Part shown: in pieces, positions 63,098 through 64,000 of the stretch
How the letters are laid out: the number at the start of each line of letters is the position of its first letter
Position numbering within the stretch: position 1 is the first letter of the stretch
Source: [Clostridium] fimetarium
GTDB taxonomy: Bacteria; Bacillota; Clostridia; Lachnospirales; Lachnospiraceae
Length of the DNA stretch: 64,000 nucleotides
Assembly (NCBI RefSeq): GCF_900111235.1
Contig: NZ_FOJI01000002.1
Location: forward strand, 62,001-126,000
Direction: 5' to 3'
Translations under genes and position numbers: made by a program
Notes under the pieces: model-generated
What the model saw: the letters and a program-made list of their open reading frames with translations, nothing else
What the model was told of the DNA's origin: nothing
Databases searched by the model: none

Positions 63098-64000
63098 ATG
63101 CCTAACAGAATAGATAGATCAAAGGTAACGAAAAACACTAGTAGTCGAAAAAAAAGAAAATCAAAGACAGTACTTAGAAAAATCAAGAGAAAAATTAGTA
63201 TTGTCTTTTTTTTAGTGGGCTTAATATTTTTAACTTTAGCGACTAGGATATTTATAATTAATCATAAAGATGGTGATAAATATTCAAAACAAGTTTTAGA
63301 TCATCAACAGTATACATCAACGGTAATCCCATATAAAAGAGGACAAATAATCGATCGAAATGGAACAATTTTAGCGTATAGTGAAAAAGTGTACAATCTT
63401 ATACTTGATCCTAAAATAATCCTTTCGGATGAAATATATAAAGAACCTACGTTAAATGCATTAATCAAGTGCTTTGACTTGAAAATTGAGGATTTAGAAA
63501 ATGTTATTGCGACAAAACCGAATAGTCATTATGAAAAATTACTCAAAAACTTGTCTGGTGATCAAATTGCAGCTTTTAAAGAATTAGTGGCAGATACTGA
63601 GCATAATCCAAATATAAAAGGTGCTTGGTTTGAAGACAGCTATATTAGAAAATATCCATTTTCATCATTGGCATGTGATACGCTTGGTTTTGCAAGCCCA
63701 GCAAATGGTGGTGAACTAGGTCTTGAGAGTTATTATAATGATAATTTATCAGGTACCGATGGCATAACCTATGGTTATGTTGATGAAAATCTTGATATTG
63801 AAAAGACGACAAAGGATCCAATCAACGGAGAAAATTTAATTACAACAATAGATTTTTCAGTACAAAGTATAATTGAAAAGCATATTAAGGAATTCAATAC
63901 AACTTATGGCTCCAAAAGCACAGCAATCGTTATTATGAATCCAAATAATGGAGAAATACTAGGAATGGCAAGTTCCCCTGCGTTTGATTTAAATAACCCA
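63098..64000 (+). CDS. Class B penicillin-binding protein (FtsI/SpoVD type), 5' part
   Basis: A frame open from ATG 63098 to the window end, 301 codons, continuing beyond. It has a very basic N terminus, one membrane helix (about 42-60, ISIVFFLVGLIFLTLATRIF), then the PBP dimerisation domain with YKRGQIIDRNGTILAYS and ITTIDFSVQSIIEKH; the start of the transpeptidase domain is IVIMNPNNGEILGMASSPAF. The catalytic SxxK lies outside. FtsI makes septal peptidoglycan and SpoVD spore cortex; the visible part cannot decide. GGAG lies seven bases before the ATG. Confidence 0.93.
   Translation, partial: MPNRIDRSKVTKNTSSRKKRKSKTVLRKIKRKISIVFFLVGLIFLTLATRIFIINHKDGDKYSKQVLDHQQYTSTVIPYKRGQIIDRNGTILAYSEKVYNLILDPKIILSDEIYKEPTLNALIKCFDLKIEDLENVIATKPNSHYEKLLKNLSGDQIAAFKELVADTEHNPNIKGAWFEDSYIRKYPFSSLACDTLGFASPANGGELGLESYYNDNLSGTDGITYGYVDENLDIEKTTKDPINGENLITTIDFSVQSIIEKHIKEFNTTYGSKSTAIVIMNPNNGEILGMASSPAFDLNNP

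Overview
The window is one contiguous piece of a low-GC, endospore-forming Firmicute chromosome, most likely a Lachnospiraceae (Clostridia). The evidence is the sporulation genes (sigG, a YlmC/YmxH protein, spoIIIE/ftsK with tepA, a LysM-GH18 spore-type protein), the gene order (sigG near nrdR, the priA-def-fmt-rsmB-rlmN-prpC-prkC-rsgA-rpe run, and the start of a dcw cluster) and small families typical of that group (DUF5721, DUF1540, DUF2752, DUF975, DUF6512). Nearly everything is chromosomal core. I see no rRNA, CRISPR array, transposase, integrase or phage module. The first gene (MATE) and the last gene (a class B penicillin-binding protein) run off the window.

Layout. 1-6.5 kb: MATE efflux end, pyrBI (minus), trpS, an orphan 191-residue protein and a lactonase, with three large related palindromic repeats between them. 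6.6-12.5 kb: sigG, a TPP-riboswitch-controlled thiT, ylmC, nrdR, yqeG, aroE-aroK-aroQ and efp. 12.5-19.8 kb, mostly minus: LysM-GH18 protein, a GH25 lysozyme with 36 Glu-Pro dipeptides, DUF1540, two tandem signal peptidases, htpG behind a CIRCE operator, and DUF5721. 19.9-27 kb: DegV, DUF2752, a Gln-rich zinc-ribbon membrane protein, a Y-family polymerase behind a LexA box, a DUF975 protein with a long Val/Glu/Pro repeat tail, and a large membrane protein. 27.2-31.8 kb: tRNA-Thr, a candidate small RNA, a DHH phosphoesterase, an ABC ATPase-permease pair without a binding protein, DUF6512 and tepA. 31.9-50.7 kb: spoIIIE/ftsK, fhs, folD, murE, priA, def, fmt, rsmB, rlmN, prpC, prkC, rsgA, rpe. 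50.8-56.3 kb: an AraC-type regulator and a beta-glucoside PTS operon (rpiR, GH1, EIIBC, EIIA). 56.4-58 kb: two tandem TPP riboswitches and thiC. 58-64 kb: ychF, lgt, mraZ, rsmH, ftsL and a penicillin-binding protein.

The signal least explained by genes is a set of at least six long intergenic quasi-palindromes (around 1015, 3908, 5233, 36239, 44565 and 58138). Within each copy the outer arms (about 22-24 bp), and in four copies also the inner arms, are almost perfectly complementary, yet arm sequence differs strongly between copies. The imperfectly paired middle segments are conserved instead. Stems that covary wholesale around a conserved core suggest a structured RNA or DNA element family. 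Several copies sit at convergent gene ends, where their A-tract/T-tract outer arms could also terminate transcription.

Regulatory signals readable by eye include three TPP aptamers, a CIRCE element, a LexA box, four 10-bp-spaced MraZ-type repeats, a sigma-F-like promoter before sigG, and face-to-face promoters between pyrB and trpS. All functional assignments come from reading the sequence and family knowledge; no database search was run.
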